Below, piece by piece: positions 1 through 7,920 of a DNA stretch of 27,877 nt. The notes beneath the pieces are model-generated. The model did not search any database, was not told where the DNA came from, and saw nothing but the letters and a program-made list of their open reading frames with translations. The stretch is from Nitrospiraceae bacterium UBA6905 (GTDB taxonomy: Bacteria > Nitrospirota > Thermodesulfovibrionia > Thermodesulfovibrionales > UBA6898): the NCBI GenBank assembly GCA_002451165.1, contig DKBH01000020.1:1-27877 (forward strand), written 5' to 3'. Made by a program: the position numbers and the translations under genes. The stretch's first letter is position 1; each line of letters opens with the position of its first letter.

Positions 1-11
1 CGTGTTTTTCC

Positions 12-41
12 TTGACAAACCGTTTGTGTATTATGCATATT
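12..41 (+). promoter_or_regulatory. Putative sigma70 promoter of the RRM gene
   Basis: A perfect TTGACA lies at 12-17. A CATATT at 36-41 (4 of 6 matches to TATAAT) follows after an 18-bp spacer. Transcription would start near 48, leaving a leader of about 55 nt before the ATG at 104. This is read by eye only. Confidence 0.5.
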
Positions 42-103
42 TGAGCTATCCTGAAACCGCACCGTGATGTGCTGCAGGACGATTCATAATCTGAGGAGGA
101 TGC

Positions 104-409
104 ATGGGTACGAGACTGTATGTAGGAAACATCTCATTCAAGGCCAGTGAGGACGACCTGCGGGAGTTCTTCTCTCAGGCAGGAGAAGTGGCATCAGTGA
201 AACTTATCAAGGACAACGCTACCGGAAGGCTGCGTGGATTCGGTTTTGTTGAGATGACCTCAGATGAAGACGCCCAGAAAGCCGTAACCATGTTCAACGG
301 CAAGCAGTTCATGGAGCGTTCGATCGTCGTAAATGAAGCGAAACCGATGGAAAAGCGCGAGGGAGGATTCAGAAAAGGCGGCAGGGGAGACAAAGGGGAC
401 AGATACTGA
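104..409 (+). CDS. Small single-RRM RNA-binding protein
   Basis: This 101-aa protein is one RNA recognition motif plus a short basic tail. RNP2 is LYVGNI (residues 5-10) and RNP1 is RGFGFVEM (44-51), with the aromatic residues that stack on RNA bases at Y6, F46 and F48. The tail from about residue 84 is Gly/Arg/Lys-rich (GGFRKGGRGDKGDR), as in bacterial and cyanobacterial Rbp proteins. Such proteins bind single-stranded RNA in the cytoplasm; in cyanobacteria some respond to cold. An AGGAGG at 94-99 lies 4 nt before the ATG. The gene stands alone behind its own promoter and converges with the DUF89 gene. The family is clear; the RNA target cannot be told. Confidence 0.93.
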   Translation: MGTRLYVGNISFKASEDDLREFFSQAGEVASVKLIKDNATGRLRGFGFVEMTSDEDAQKAVTMFNGKQFMERSIVVNEAKPMEKREGGFRKGGRGDKGDRY

Positions 410-457
410 TCTGCCGCATGACTCTGGTGCACTCCGTTGATGGTCCGGAGGCAGCTG

Positions 458-1303
458 TCAGGATCTCTTAAAGAGCATCGAACAGGGCGAAAGCCCTAAT
501 TCCCGAGAAACAACATCGCATTTTGACTGGAAGAGAAAGTACGTTCTTTTTTCCGTTCCGGATAGCGTTTCGAAATTTCCCTGGCCCTTGCTGATAATCA
601 ACGGGGCTTTTTCAAACCGTGCTCTGAAGCCCGGAGATGTCCAGGGGAGGAATGTCCCGATCGCATCGGAGCCATTGTCTATGACCTTGCATACGTCGGA
701 AAGGCCGACTTGGACAGCGTCGTCCATCGTCACATCATTCAATACTGGAGAACCCTTCACCACCGCAGTAACATGTTTTCCCCCTGCCTGGAGTTCTTCG
801 ATCAGGAGCCTGTCGAAGACGATTTCTCCTGCATTATCAAGTAGATAGAGGATTTCTTCGGTCTCCATGAGATCTCCCCTGAAAGAGGCGAATGCATCGA
901 CCGCTATCCCAGGTCTGAGAGACTCATTTATGGACTTCTCTATATCGATGCTCGTGAAGATGCCGAAGTCAATAATGTTGCCGGCAATGGCCAGCCGCGA
1001 GGCTGTCCAGAGCGGGTCCGGGCTGGCTGCTACCCGCTCCCTGAGCGAAGGATACAAGGAAAGGGCAAGGGCATTATACTCTTTTTTTATCTTCTCGAAA
1101 GGATCGCCCGCAATACTGTCCCGGATCGTCCTGTGGATGAACGTTGTGGTGTATGCAGGAGGTCGATGCAAGTCCGTCTCCTGCATGATGGCAAGGACAT
1201 TCCGCAACACCCTCATATGTGTTGTTTCATCCCCCCCGTATTGCCTCAGGGCGATGACAGTCTGTCTCAGGAAGCAGGGCAGACAGTCGATGCTTGTCTT
1301 CAT
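458..1303 (-). CDS. DUF89 / ARMT1-like metal-dependent phosphatase family protein
   Basis: This 281-aa protein matches the prokaryotic DUF89 (AF1104-like) family. It has an N-terminal DCLPCFLRQ with C7 and C10, then LDNAGEIVFD (155-164), KGSPVLNDVTMDDA (183-196) and SKGQGNFETL (238-247). The Asp/Asn residues in these motifs bind the divalent metal in the family. Characterised members hydrolyse sugar phosphates or damaged phosphometabolites and are viewed as metabolite damage-control enzymes. Its ATG overlaps the purE stop by 4 nt (ATGA), so the two are probably translationally coupled. The inference is a housekeeping phosphatase acting on a phosphoribosyl by-product of purine synthesis. The exact substrate is unknown. 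The length is usual for the prokaryotic subfamily. Confidence 0.88.
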   Translation of the reverse strand: MKTSIDCLPCFLRQTVIALRQYGGDETTHMRVLRNVLAIMQETDLHRPPAYTTTFIHRTIRDSIAGDPFEKIKKEYNALALSLYPSLRERVAASPDPLWTASRLAIAGNIIDFGIFTSIDIEKSINESLRPGIAVDAFASFRGDLMETEEILYLLDNAGEIVFDRLLIEELQAGGKHVTAVVKGSPVLNDVTMDDAVQVGLSDVCKVIDNGSDAIGTFLPWTSPGFRARFEKAPLIISKGQGNFETLSGTEKRTYFLFQSKCDVVSRELGLSPCSMLFKRS

Positions 1304-1800
1304 GAGGCGTTTTTTTCGACCTTTAGGGCCCTTTCTTCCACCTCCTGGGCCATCTTTTTCCGGTGTTCGACCAGTGCCCTGCGCAGCGCAGTATCTTTCC
1401 GGGCAAGGATCTGACAGGCGAGGATACCCGCGTTTTTTCCTCCTGCTTTGCCGACGGCAACTGCAGCCACGGGGATGCCGGGAGGCATCTGGACGATGCT
1501 GAGCAGCGCGTCCATGCCGTGCAGGGGTGATGCATCGAGTGGCACGCCGATTACCGGCAGAATAGTATGGGAGGCAATAACTCCGGGAAGATGAGCTGCC
1601 ATGCCCGCGCCTGCGACGATTACTTCAGCGCCGTTTTCTTCTGCCTCTCTTATTATCTTGAGCGTCCGTTCGGGTGTTCTATGCGCAGAGGCAACAGTCA
1701 TCCGAAAGGGGATTCCGAAAGTCGTAAAGACTTTAGCGGCTTCCTCCATGACCGGCAAGTCGGAGTCACTCCCCATGATAATGAGTACCTTCAGCTTCAT
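1300..1800 (-). CDS. purE: N5-carboxyaminoimidazole ribonucleotide mutase
   Basis: This 166-aa class I PurE interconverts N5-CAIR and CAIR in de novo purine synthesis. The phosphate-binding GSDSD is at residues 10-14, the catalytic SAHRTPER at 38-45, AGMAAHLPGV at 65-74 and GVPL at 85-88. SAHR with the following TP is the class I form. The enzyme is normally a cytosolic octamer. A strong Shine-Dalgarno (AAGGAGGAATC before the ATG on the minus strand) fixes the start. It lies 116 nt after purD and overlaps the DUF89 gene by 4 nt. No purK, its usual partner, is in this window. The C-terminus has a slightly longer Glu/Lys-rich helix than compact homologues. Confidence 0.97.
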   Translation of the reverse strand: MKLKVLIIMGSDSDLPVMEEAAKVFTTFGIPFRMTVASAHRTPERTLKIIREAEENGAEVIVAGAGMAAHLPGVIASHTILPVIGVPLDASPLHGMDALLSIVQMPPGIPVAAVAVGKAGGKNAGILACQILARKDTALRRALVEHRKKMAQEVEERALKVEKNAS

Positions 1801-1916
1801 GATTCCTCCTTACAACCGCGACCCTTGATTCGTGACGGGTGGTTAACGGGCTGCATGTCGTGAACGGCTAACGGCCACCTGTTTTTTGTTTATGTAACCC
1901 GCATCGTATTTGCGGA

Positions 1917-3191
1917 TCACTGCCGGTTCAGTGCCCTGTCAGCAATATCTTTCCGGTAATGCATACCGTCAAAATGTATCTTCTGAACAGCTTCATATGC
2001 CCGGGCCTTTGCAGCAGCGATATCTTGTCCCGTTGCGGTGACCCCGAGCACCCGTCCCCCCGATGTTACAATGGCATCATCCCTGAAGGCGGTACCTGCG
2101 TGGAACACCTGGACGCCGTGGAGTTCCTGTGCCTTGTCAAGCCCGGAGATTACATCCCCTTTTCGGTACTGGCCCGGATATCCTTTCGACGAAATCACCA
2201 CGCAGACAGCAGGGTCCGGCAGCCACTCTATCCTGATGTCCGCAAGACGTTCCTCAGCAATGGCCATGGCTATCTCCATGAAATCTGTTTTAAGTCGGGC
2301 AAGTACGGGCTGCGTCTCAGGATCACCCAGACGGCAGTTGTATTCAAGCACGGACGGTATCCCATCGCGGATCATGAGCCCGGCATACAGGACACCCTTG
2401 TAGGTGATCCCTTCAGAGCGCAATGCCTTCACTGTCGGCTCCAGGATCCTTTCCATGACCGTCTTTTCCAGTGCCGGCGTAATGATCGGTGCAGGGCTGT
2501 ATGCTCCCATACCGCCGGTGTTCAGCCCCTTGTCATTATCAAATATCCTCTTGTGGTCCTGTGAACTCACCATCGGGACAATGGTCTTTCCGTCCGTGAG
2601 TGCCATGAAGGATGCTTCCTCGCCCTCTAAACATTCCTCAACGATTACTTTATCGCCTGCTGCGCCGAATGCCCGGTCCTTCATAATGATCTTGAGCGCA
2701 TCAAGAGCCTCCTCAATCGTGGATGCAACGAAGACACCTTTCCCTGCGGCAAGACCATCAGCTTTGATGACGATAGGCGCTCCCTTGAACCTCACATACT
2801 CTTCTGCATGCACATGGGAAGTGAAGACCTTGTATTCAGCTGTGGGAATACCGTGAGACCGCAGGAGGTCCTTGCAGAAGACCTTGCTCGCTTCCAACAG
2901 CGCCCCCGCCTTTGTCGGACCGAAAACCCGCCTACCCTCTTTCTCGAAGAGGTCGACCATACCTCGGGAAAGCGGCTCTTCTGGTCCTATGATGGTAAGA
3001 TCGACCCATTCGTACTTTACGAAATCAAGGAGGGACTGAAAGTCATGCTGGCTGACGTCGATGCATTCAGCAATCTGCGCAATGCCCGCATTTCCCGGAC
3101 AGCAATAGATCTTGTCGACAGACTTGGCCTGGGACAGTTTCCAGCATATGGCATGTTCCCGTCCTCCGCCTCCTATTACCAGTACTTTCAT
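1917..3191 (-). CDS. purD: Phosphoribosylamine--glycine ligase (GAR synthetase)
   Basis: This protein joins phosphoribosylamine and glycine with ATP, the second step of purine synthesis. I take the start at the ATG at 3191, giving 424 aa, because the canonical N-terminus MKVLVIGGGGREHA begins there and a GAGGTG lies 6 nt upstream. An upstream in-frame extension of 24 residues does not resemble PurD. The ATP-grasp core shows VIKADGLAAGKGV (141-153), GLNTGGMGAYSPAP (222-235) and EYNCRLGDPETQ (283-294), the last being the metal-binding strand. The length is typical. It lies 114 nt downstream of radC, with purE next, forming a probable purine operon. Confidence 0.97.
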   Translation of the reverse strand: MKVLVIGGGGREHAICWKLSQAKSVDKIYCCPGNAGIAQIAECIDVSQHDFQSLLDFVKYEWVDLTIIGPEEPLSRGMVDLFEKEGRRVFGPTKAGALLEASKVFCKDLLRSHGIPTAEYKVFTSHVHAEEYVRFKGAPIVIKADGLAAGKGVFVASTIEEALDALKIIMKDRAFGAAGDKVIVEECLEGEEASFMALTDGKTIVPMVSSQDHKRIFDNDKGLNTGGMGAYSPAPIITPALEKTVMERILEPTVKALRSEGITYKGVLYAGLMIRDGIPSVLEYNCRLGDPETQPVLARLKTDFMEIAMAIAEERLADIRIEWLPDPAVCVVISSKGYPGQYRKGDVISGLDKAQELHGVQVFHAGTAFRDDAIVTSGGRVLGVTATGQDIAAAKARAYEAVQKIHFDGMHYRKDIADRALNRQ

Positions 3192-3305
3192 GGCGTTCAC
3201 CTCGCCTTTCCCCGTGAAGATGTTACGCTGCTTGGTCTGCGCACGGCGATCCTTGCCGGTCACTGCTGGTCCCGCGCCCGGCGGCAGCGAGGATACTATT
3301 ATACG

Positions 3306-3998
3306 TTATCCTGCCTTCAAATAGCCTTTTTCCAGCATGCTGGTATATCCGTTGTCCGCGACGATGATATGGTCAAGCACCTTGATCCCGACCGTATTTC
3401 CGGCGGCAGCGAGCTTTTCTGTTATGAGAATGTCATCACGACTGGGGGCATGGTCGCCACTCGGATGGTTATGCACGAATATGACCGAAGCTGCAGCTTC
3501 CCGTATCGCATCGCGGAAAGCCTCGCGGGGATGCACCAGCGATGCTGAAAGCGTGCCTTCGGATATTCGCACTTCCCGGATGAGCCGATTCTTGACATCG
3601 AGCATGAGACAGTAGAACACCTCCTTCATAAGCCCCTGGACTTTCGGAAAGACAAAGGCGTGAACATCCTTGCCAGCAGAAAAAGAGGGTCCTTTGGGAG
3701 CTGCCTCTCGGAACAGCCGTCTACCTAGTTCAGCGGCAGCCTTAAGCTGGGCAGCCTTTGCCGTACCTATGCCCCGTATCGCTGAGATCTCAGCAAGGGA
3801 AGCCTGATCAAGGCTCCTGAGCGCTCCGAACCTATCGAGCAGCTCCATGGCAAGATCAAGAGCGCTTTTTCCCCCGGCTCCCGTGCGGAGCATGACCGCA
3901 AGAAGTTGGGCGTCGGTCATGGCGGCTGCACCCTCTCTGAGGAGCCGTTCGCGCGGCCGCTCATGTTCCGGCCATTCCCTTATGCTTTTATATCCCAT
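3306..3998 (-). CDS. radC: RadC family JAMM-domain protein
   Basis: This 230-aa protein has the RadC layout. The N-terminal IREWPEHERPRERLL (6-20) is followed by a helix-hairpin-helix stretch near 70-94 (ISAIRGIGTAKAAQL). The C-terminal JAB/JAMM domain has E159 and HNHPSGDHAPSRDD (176-189), giving the zinc ligands H176, H178 and D189. RadC was once tied to DNA repair, but its role is uncertain; by homology it could be a metal-dependent peptidase or nuclease-associated protein. No Shine-Dalgarno precedes the ATG, and a good -10 lies only 11 nt upstream, so a leaderless transcript is possible. It diverges from the HEAT gene and precedes purD on the same strand. Confidence 0.93.
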   Translation of the reverse strand: MGYKSIREWPEHERPRERLLREGAAAMTDAQLLAVMLRTGAGGKSALDLAMELLDRFGALRSLDQASLAEISAIRGIGTAKAAQLKAAAELGRRLFREAAPKGPSFSAGKDVHAFVFPKVQGLMKEVFYCLMLDVKNRLIREVRISEGTLSASLVHPREAFRDAIREAAASVIFVHNHPSGDHAPSRDDILITEKLAAAGNTVGIKVLDHIIVADNGYTSMLEKGYLKAG

Positions 3999-4008
3999 GG
4001 GATGAGTG

Positions 4009-4038
4009 ATTGTATCATCCGCGGGAGGGGCAGGTAAA
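4009..4038 (-). promoter_or_regulatory. Putative radC promoter with extended -10
   Basis: Read on the minus strand, TGATACAAT occupies 4017-4009, an extended -10 with 5 of 6 matches. A TTTACC (4038-4033) is a weak -35 at 18 bp. The start would fall near 4002, only about 4 nt before the radC ATG, which agrees with the missing ribosome binding site. Confidence 0.45.
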
Positions 4039-4048
4039 GATGCTCTCG

Positions 4049-4057
4049 TGCTATAAT
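4049..4057 (+). promoter_or_regulatory. Extended -10 promoter for the HEAT/HD-GYP operon
   Basis: TGCTATAAT at 4049-4057 is a perfect extended -10. No clear -35 is seen. Transcription would start near 4064. The same 9-mer occurs at 9123-9131 before the DUF4390 operon. Confidence 0.6.
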
Positions 4058-4118
4058 TTGTAACAATCCGGCTGGGTGTGCCGAGTGATGCGACGAAGGA
4101 GGTCGGCAGGATACGATC

Positions 4119-6254
4119 ATGGCAGAGGAACCGCGGGCAAAATTGCCTCTTGATGTAAAGCTGCTCGCTGATGTCGTAGTCGATATGAATTTATGGAGGA
4201 GAAGCATTGGCATCTATCCGCCGGAACACCCCGCCATCAAGAACGCGATTGAACGGACAAGTCAGAATTTCGAAAAGCTCTTTGCGATCAGGGCGAGCAT
4301 TACCCTTGGTATTGCAAAGGATGCACTGATCATCGATGAGGTCACGCTCGACCGCGGAAATCTCGTCTTTAAAGAGTTCGCGAAGATCCTACATGCAAAA
4401 GCAATTTCTGCTATAACATTCTCCGCCGGACTCAAACAGGAAGAGCTCGTACGATTCCATGAGCTTATTACTGCTCAGGGTGGACCGATGGGTAAGGAGC
4501 TCGCCGAGCTTGCCCAAAAAGATATAGCGCACGTCACGTTCACCCCTCTTGACATGAACAGCTTCTTTTTCGTCGAAGGCACGCAACGGGACGAAGCTTC
4601 AGGAGAAGGGATCTGGGAGAATTATGTTCAGGGTATCCTGGAAGGAAGACTATTCGGGGATCAGGGGCCCGGTATACTTTCGGTCCCGGTGGAGACCATT
4701 GCCGATGCCGTGAACACAGGTATTTCAGACGCGTCCGGAGAGGAGTTTTATGACCGTGTGATCACCGCCTACCTCGGAAAAAAGGATCAATCCCGGATGG
4801 GCCGGGAGGCGTTTGATAAATTCTTTTCCTTCCTTGATCGGATTCGACCGGAGATCAGACGGCAGTTTGTTACGAGGACCGGTGCGCGCCTGTCTGCAGA
4901 GATCGGGAAGGTCGAAAATATCTTCAGCGAAATGACGATCGAAAGCTTCCAAAAGGTCGCCGAGCTCTTGACGGAACAGGCTTCATTCATTCCCCCAACA
5001 CTCAAAAACCTGATCGACAAGCTAGCCTCCATCAAGCAGATGAAGACATCTTATTTTGATTTTTTTTACCAGCAGTCAGCGGTCCTGGACGATATAGAGA
5101 TCAGCGACGATGTCGTAACGCTCTTCGGAGAAGACCATTTTCAAGCCTATGTCAATAAAGAATACCAGCAGGAACTGGAGCGCATGCTAAAGGCAAAGGG
5201 GAGAGAAAATGACGTGGTCAGCCTCTTCAGTAAAGAGTGTGAAGAAGAAGCCGTTGACAGTACCGCCCTCGCTGTCATGCTGGAGCTTCTCTATGCAGAC
5301 TTTATTACATCAGCAGATTACCTGACGATTGTTACGAAGCTGTCTGAGTTTATGAATTTCTTTGTGGAGACCGGCCGGTTCGAGGAGATCCTGGAGGCTT
5401 ACAACACGTTGAGTTCGCATGCGTTGAGCGGAAAGTTCACGCATGAGGCGGCGAGTACGGTGGAGTATTTTTTCCACTCCCCCGAGTTCATCGCGAGATT
5501 GATTACGGCGTTTAACCTTTACGGCAGGAGGGAACGGGAAGGGGCGGTCAGATTGGCTCGGGCATTGCGCCGCTCTGTCACGGATCCTCTTCTGGATGCG
5601 CTCGCTGAAGAGCAGGACTCAGGCAAGCGGCGGTTTCTGCTCTCTGTGCTCGAAGGGATCGGTAGTGATGTCGTCCCCTATGCGGTAAAAAAACTGGATG
5701 ACGACCGCTGGTATGTTATAAGAAATATGCTCTCGCTTATACGTAACTGTAATGGAAAAAAGGAGGCCGAGCGGATTCGTAAGTTCGTAAAGCATCAGAA
5801 TATCGAAGTGCGCATCGAAGCCCTGCGAACGCTCCTCGCCTTTGGGACGGCCGATGCCGTGCCCTATCTGAAGACCTGTCTTCAGAGCGGGGAGGCCGAC
5901 ATGCGACAGGGCGCGATCAAGCTTGCTGGGAACTTTAGGGTCAGGGATGCCGTACCGCATCTGATTGCGCTTATTGCGAAGCGGGACCTCTTGGGCGCCG
6001 AGGCGTCATACAAAAGGGATATCGTGCGATCACTGGGAGAAATCGGCGACAGCCAGGCGATTGATGCACTGCTGAAGATCTATGGCTCATGGTCAGTGTT
6101 CAATCGCAAGGGCCTTGAGGAACTCAAGGTGGCTATATTCAGGAATCTTCAGAATTATCCTCCTGAGGCAGCACGAAAACTGATTGACGTAGGTCGAAGC
6201 TCAAAGAACGAGGAGATCCGTTCCCTCTGTGAGAAAGGGCTGAGACGCGGCTGA
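4119..6254 (+). CDS. HEAT-repeat protein with an N-terminal domain shared with the next gene
   Basis: This 711-aa protein is soluble, with no signal peptide or membrane helix. Residues 33-113 form an alpha/beta domain with YPPEHPAI and DALIID. It aligns almost without gaps to residues 21-100 of the adjacent HD-GYP protein. The middle (about 160-480) is helical and unrecognised. Residues about 485-711 are HEAT-type repeats (VRIEALRTLLAFGTADAVPYL; IVRSLGEIGDSQAIDALLKIY), normally a scaffold for protein contacts. An AAGGAGGT at 4096-4103 is 15 nt from the ATG, which is long; a nearer AGG at 4108-4110 may serve. The 28-nt gap to the HD-GYP gene indicates one operon, so a partner role in the same signalling pathway is likely. 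No enzymatic motif is seen. Confidence 0.85.
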   Translation: MAEEPRAKLPLDVKLLADVVVDMNLWRRSIGIYPPEHPAIKNAIERTSQNFEKLFAIRASITLGIAKDALIIDEVTLDRGNLVFKEFAKILHAKAISAITFSAGLKQEELVRFHELITAQGGPMGKELAELAQKDIAHVTFTPLDMNSFFFVEGTQRDEASGEGIWENYVQGILEGRLFGDQGPGILSVPVETIADAVNTGISDASGEEFYDRVITAYLGKKDQSRMGREAFDKFFSFLDRIRPEIRRQFVTRTGARLSAEIGKVENIFSEMTIESFQKVAELLTEQASFIPPTLKNLIDKLASIKQMKTSYFDFFYQQSAVLDDIEISDDVVTLFGEDHFQAYVNKEYQQELERMLKAKGRENDVVSLFSKECEEEAVDSTALAVMLELLYADFITSADYLTIVTKLSEFMNFFVETGRFEEILEAYNTLSSHALSGKFTHEAASTVEYFFHSPEFIARLITAFNLYGRREREGAVRLARALRRSVTDPLLDALAEEQDSGKRRFLLSVLEGIGSDVVPYAVKKLDDDRWYVIRNMLSLIRNCNGKKEAERIRKFVKHQNIEVRIEALRTLLAFGTADAVPYLKTCLQSGEADMRQGAIKLAGNFRVRDAVPHLIALIAKRDLLGAEASYKRDIVRSLGEIGDSQAIDALLKIYGSWSVFNRKGLEELKVAIFRNLQNYPPEAARKLIDVGRSSKNEEIRSLCEKGLRRG

Positions 6255-6282
6255 GTGCATGACCGAAAAGGAATGATGACGG

Positions 6283-7380
6283 ATGTCCGAAACAACTGAT
6301 TTCATAACTGACATGATGATCGCCCTCTCGAACTGCAGCCTATATCGCAAGGAGCACCCCGCTGTCCTGCTCCTCTGCCAGCGGGCCCATGGCCGTCTCG
6401 GTGCGCTCTATGAGGGCGATACGTTCAGCATTGCACTTCTGGACGACAGCCTGCACATCAACGGTCAGCCTTTTTCCGAAAAGAGCCTGCACGTTAAGAA
6501 TTTCATGAAGCGGCTGAAACGAAAGGAGATAGAAAAGGTTGTCGTATCCCGGGGTGTTACCGTTGTCGAGCTGATGGATTTCATCGCCGAAGTGGCCCTG
6601 CCCGGCAGGATCAGCGGGACCTATCCGCATATTGCCTGGGGTATCGTCGAGGTGAAACGGGGTAGTGGCGCCGGAGTCGATGTTTCCGCGATAATGGAAG
6701 AGAACGTCGAGAAGCTGAAGGGAGTTTTTCATGGCGTAGCCCGATTCAAGCGGCTTGATTTGAAGGGTCTCGAAGAGATCGTTGTCAGCTTTATCGACAC
6801 GCTGAGGCAGGAGGTGAACATTCTCAAGGTCATCACCCCGGCGAAATCCTATAGTGATTATACTTTTACGCATAACACCAATGTGGCGGTCTTATCGATT
6901 TTCCAGGCCCAGGCGCTGGCTTTCAGGGATGAGATCCTGCATGACATCGGTCTTGCGGGACTTCTTCATGATGTCGGCAAGATGTTCATTTCCAAAGAGG
7001 TGCTGGGGAAGAAGGGTAAGCTGAGCGGCCGCGAGTGGGAAGAGATGAAGAAACATCCGACCTACGGGGCCATGTACCTTGCGACGCTGCCGGATATTCC
7101 GAAATATGCGCTGGTTGCCGCATATGAACATCACATGAAGTTCAGCGGCAGAGGATATCCGGCAACCAGAAGGAAGGGGGGCAAGCAGCATATTATAAGC
7201 CAGATCATTGCCATCGCCGATTTTTTCGATGCCCTCAGGACAGATCGCCCGTACCGAAAGTCGGTCGATCCGATGTCCATCATCGGCATTTTGACGGAAA
7301 CGTCCGGAAAGGACTTCAACCCCCGTCTGGTAGAGAATTTCGTGCGGTCCTATAAGCAGGTTGCCACAGCATCACCGTGA
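6283..7380 (+). CDS. HD-GYP domain protein (probable cyclic di-GMP phosphodiesterase or receptor)
   Basis: This 365-aa protein has an N-terminal domain (21-100) homologous to that of the upstream HEAT protein, a linker, and a C-terminal HD-GYP domain. Metal-site residues are visible: H197, H229-D230 with K233 (HDVGK), H258, H283-H284 and D313. The signature reads HHMKFSGRGYP (283-293), where the usual form is HHExxDGxGYP, so E and D are replaced by M and S while GYP is kept. HD-GYP domains hydrolyse c-di-GMP with a di- or tri-iron centre. All metal ligands seem present, so activity is plausible but not certain. There is no receiver or membrane segment; the shared N-terminal domain may receive the signal. 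AAGGA at 6268-6272 is 10 nt upstream of the start. Confidence 0.9.
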   Translation: MSETTDFITDMMIALSNCSLYRKEHPAVLLLCQRAHGRLGALYEGDTFSIALLDDSLHINGQPFSEKSLHVKNFMKRLKRKEIEKVVVSRGVTVVELMDFIAEVALPGRISGTYPHIAWGIVEVKRGSGAGVDVSAIMEENVEKLKGVFHGVARFKRLDLKGLEEIVVSFIDTLRQEVNILKVITPAKSYSDYTFTHNTNVAVLSIFQAQALAFRDEILHDIGLAGLLHDVGKMFISKEVLGKKGKLSGREWEEMKKHPTYGAMYLATLPDIPKYALVAAYEHHMKFSGRGYPATRRKGGKQHIISQIIAIADFFDALRTDRPYRKSVDPMSIIGILTETSGKDFNPRLVENFVRSYKQVATASP

Positions 7381-7403
7381 GTATCCGGCAGTTCGCAGGA
7401 TAC
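7381..7403 (+). other. Hairpin directly after the HD-GYP stop codon
   Basis: GTATCC (7381-7386) and GGATAC (7398-7403) form a perfect 6-bp stem around an 11-nt loop, directly after the TGA. No T-tract follows, so it is not a standard intrinsic terminator. It may be a 3'-end stabiliser or a Rho-assisted stop. Confidence 0.35.
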
Positions 7404-7412
7404 GGCCTTGCC

Positions 7413-7442
7413 TTGAAAAGCAGACGGAAAATAGTGTATATT
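7413..7442 (+). promoter_or_regulatory. tRNA-Leu promoter
   Basis: TTGAAA at 7413-7418 and TATATT at 7437-7442 are separated by 18 bp. Transcription would start near 7449, about 5 nt before the mature tRNA end. Confidence 0.6.
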
Positions 7443-7453
7443 TCTCGTTACCT

Positions 7454-7538
7454 GCCGAAGTGGTGGAACTGGTAGACACGCACGTTTGAGGGGCGTGTGG
7501 AGAAATCCATGCGGGTTCGAGTCCCGCCTTCGGCACCA
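7454..7538 (+). tRNA. tRNA-Leu (anticodon GAG)
   Basis: The acceptor stem GCCGAAG (7454-7460) pairs with CTTCGGC (7528-7534). The anticodon stem CACGT/GCGTG holds the loop TTGAGGG with GAG at 7488-7490. A long variable arm, TGGA-GAAA-TCCA, marks a class II tRNA. The T arm is GCGGG-TTCGAGT-CCCGC. The discriminator is A, and CCA is encoded (7536-7538). The sequence resembles E. coli tRNA-Leu(GAG). It would read CUC and CUU codons. Confidence 0.98.
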
Positions 7539-7555
7539 TCCTTGTTTGCATCAGG

Positions 7556-7577
7556 AAGACACCGCATGTCTTTTCTT
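7556..7577 (+). terminator. Intrinsic terminator after tRNA-Leu
   Basis: AAGACA (7556-7561) and TGTCTT (7567-7572) form a 6-bp stem around CCGCA, extendable by G-U pairs, followed by TTCTT. The element touches the stop codon of the convergent HIT gene. Confidence 0.6.
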
Positions 7578-7920
7578 ATCCCGGAGGCCAGTGCATGGAG
7601 CGCCCGCCGAGCAGATGCAGATGGATATGGAACACCGTTTGACCTGCATCTGCATTCGTGTTCATGACCAACCGGAAACCCTTTTCCGCTATACCCTTGT
7701 TCTGAGCGATCTTGGCTCCCATTTGAAACAGATGCCCAATGAGTGCCTGATCAGCGTCACCGATCTCCAACGCCGTTGCAATATGTTTTCGGGGAACGAT
7801 AAGGATATGCACCAGTGCCTGGGGATTAATATCCTCAAAGGCAATGGCAAGATCGTCTTCATAAACAATCCTTGCCGGTATGTTCCTCGCGGCGATTTCA
7901 CAGAAGATACAGCCGGTCAT
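7576..7920 (-). CDS. HIT family nucleotide hydrolase (HINT-like)
   Basis: This 114-aa protein has the histidine triad FHIHLHLLGG with H98, H100 and H102; H100 is the expected nucleophile. An N-terminal CIFC (C4, C7), common in bacterial HINT proteins, probably binds zinc. Such enzymes split adenosine 5'-phosphoramidates and related AMP conjugates in the cytoplasm. The ATG overlaps the hisE stop by 4 nt, and a GGGAGGGG precedes it. It is the last gene of an operon with an adenosine-specific kinase, hisI and hisE, all of which act on adenine nucleotides or their derivatives. The length is complete for the family. The exact substrate cannot be told. Confidence 0.95.
   Translation of the reverse strand: MTGCIFCEIAARNIPARIVYEDDLAIAFEDINPQALVHILIVPRKHIATALEIGDADQALIGHLFQMGAKIAQNKGIAEKGFRLVMNTNADAGQTVFHIHLHLLGGRSMHWPPG

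Noticed and set aside
484..497. AGGGC-GAAA-GCCCT hairpin as a terminator for the RRM gene
   Set aside because: It lies inside the 3' end of the DUF89 gene and has no T-tract after it.
1842..1873. Two TAACGG repeats between purD and purE
   Set aside because: Short, not palindromic as a pair, and not at a promoter; probably chance.
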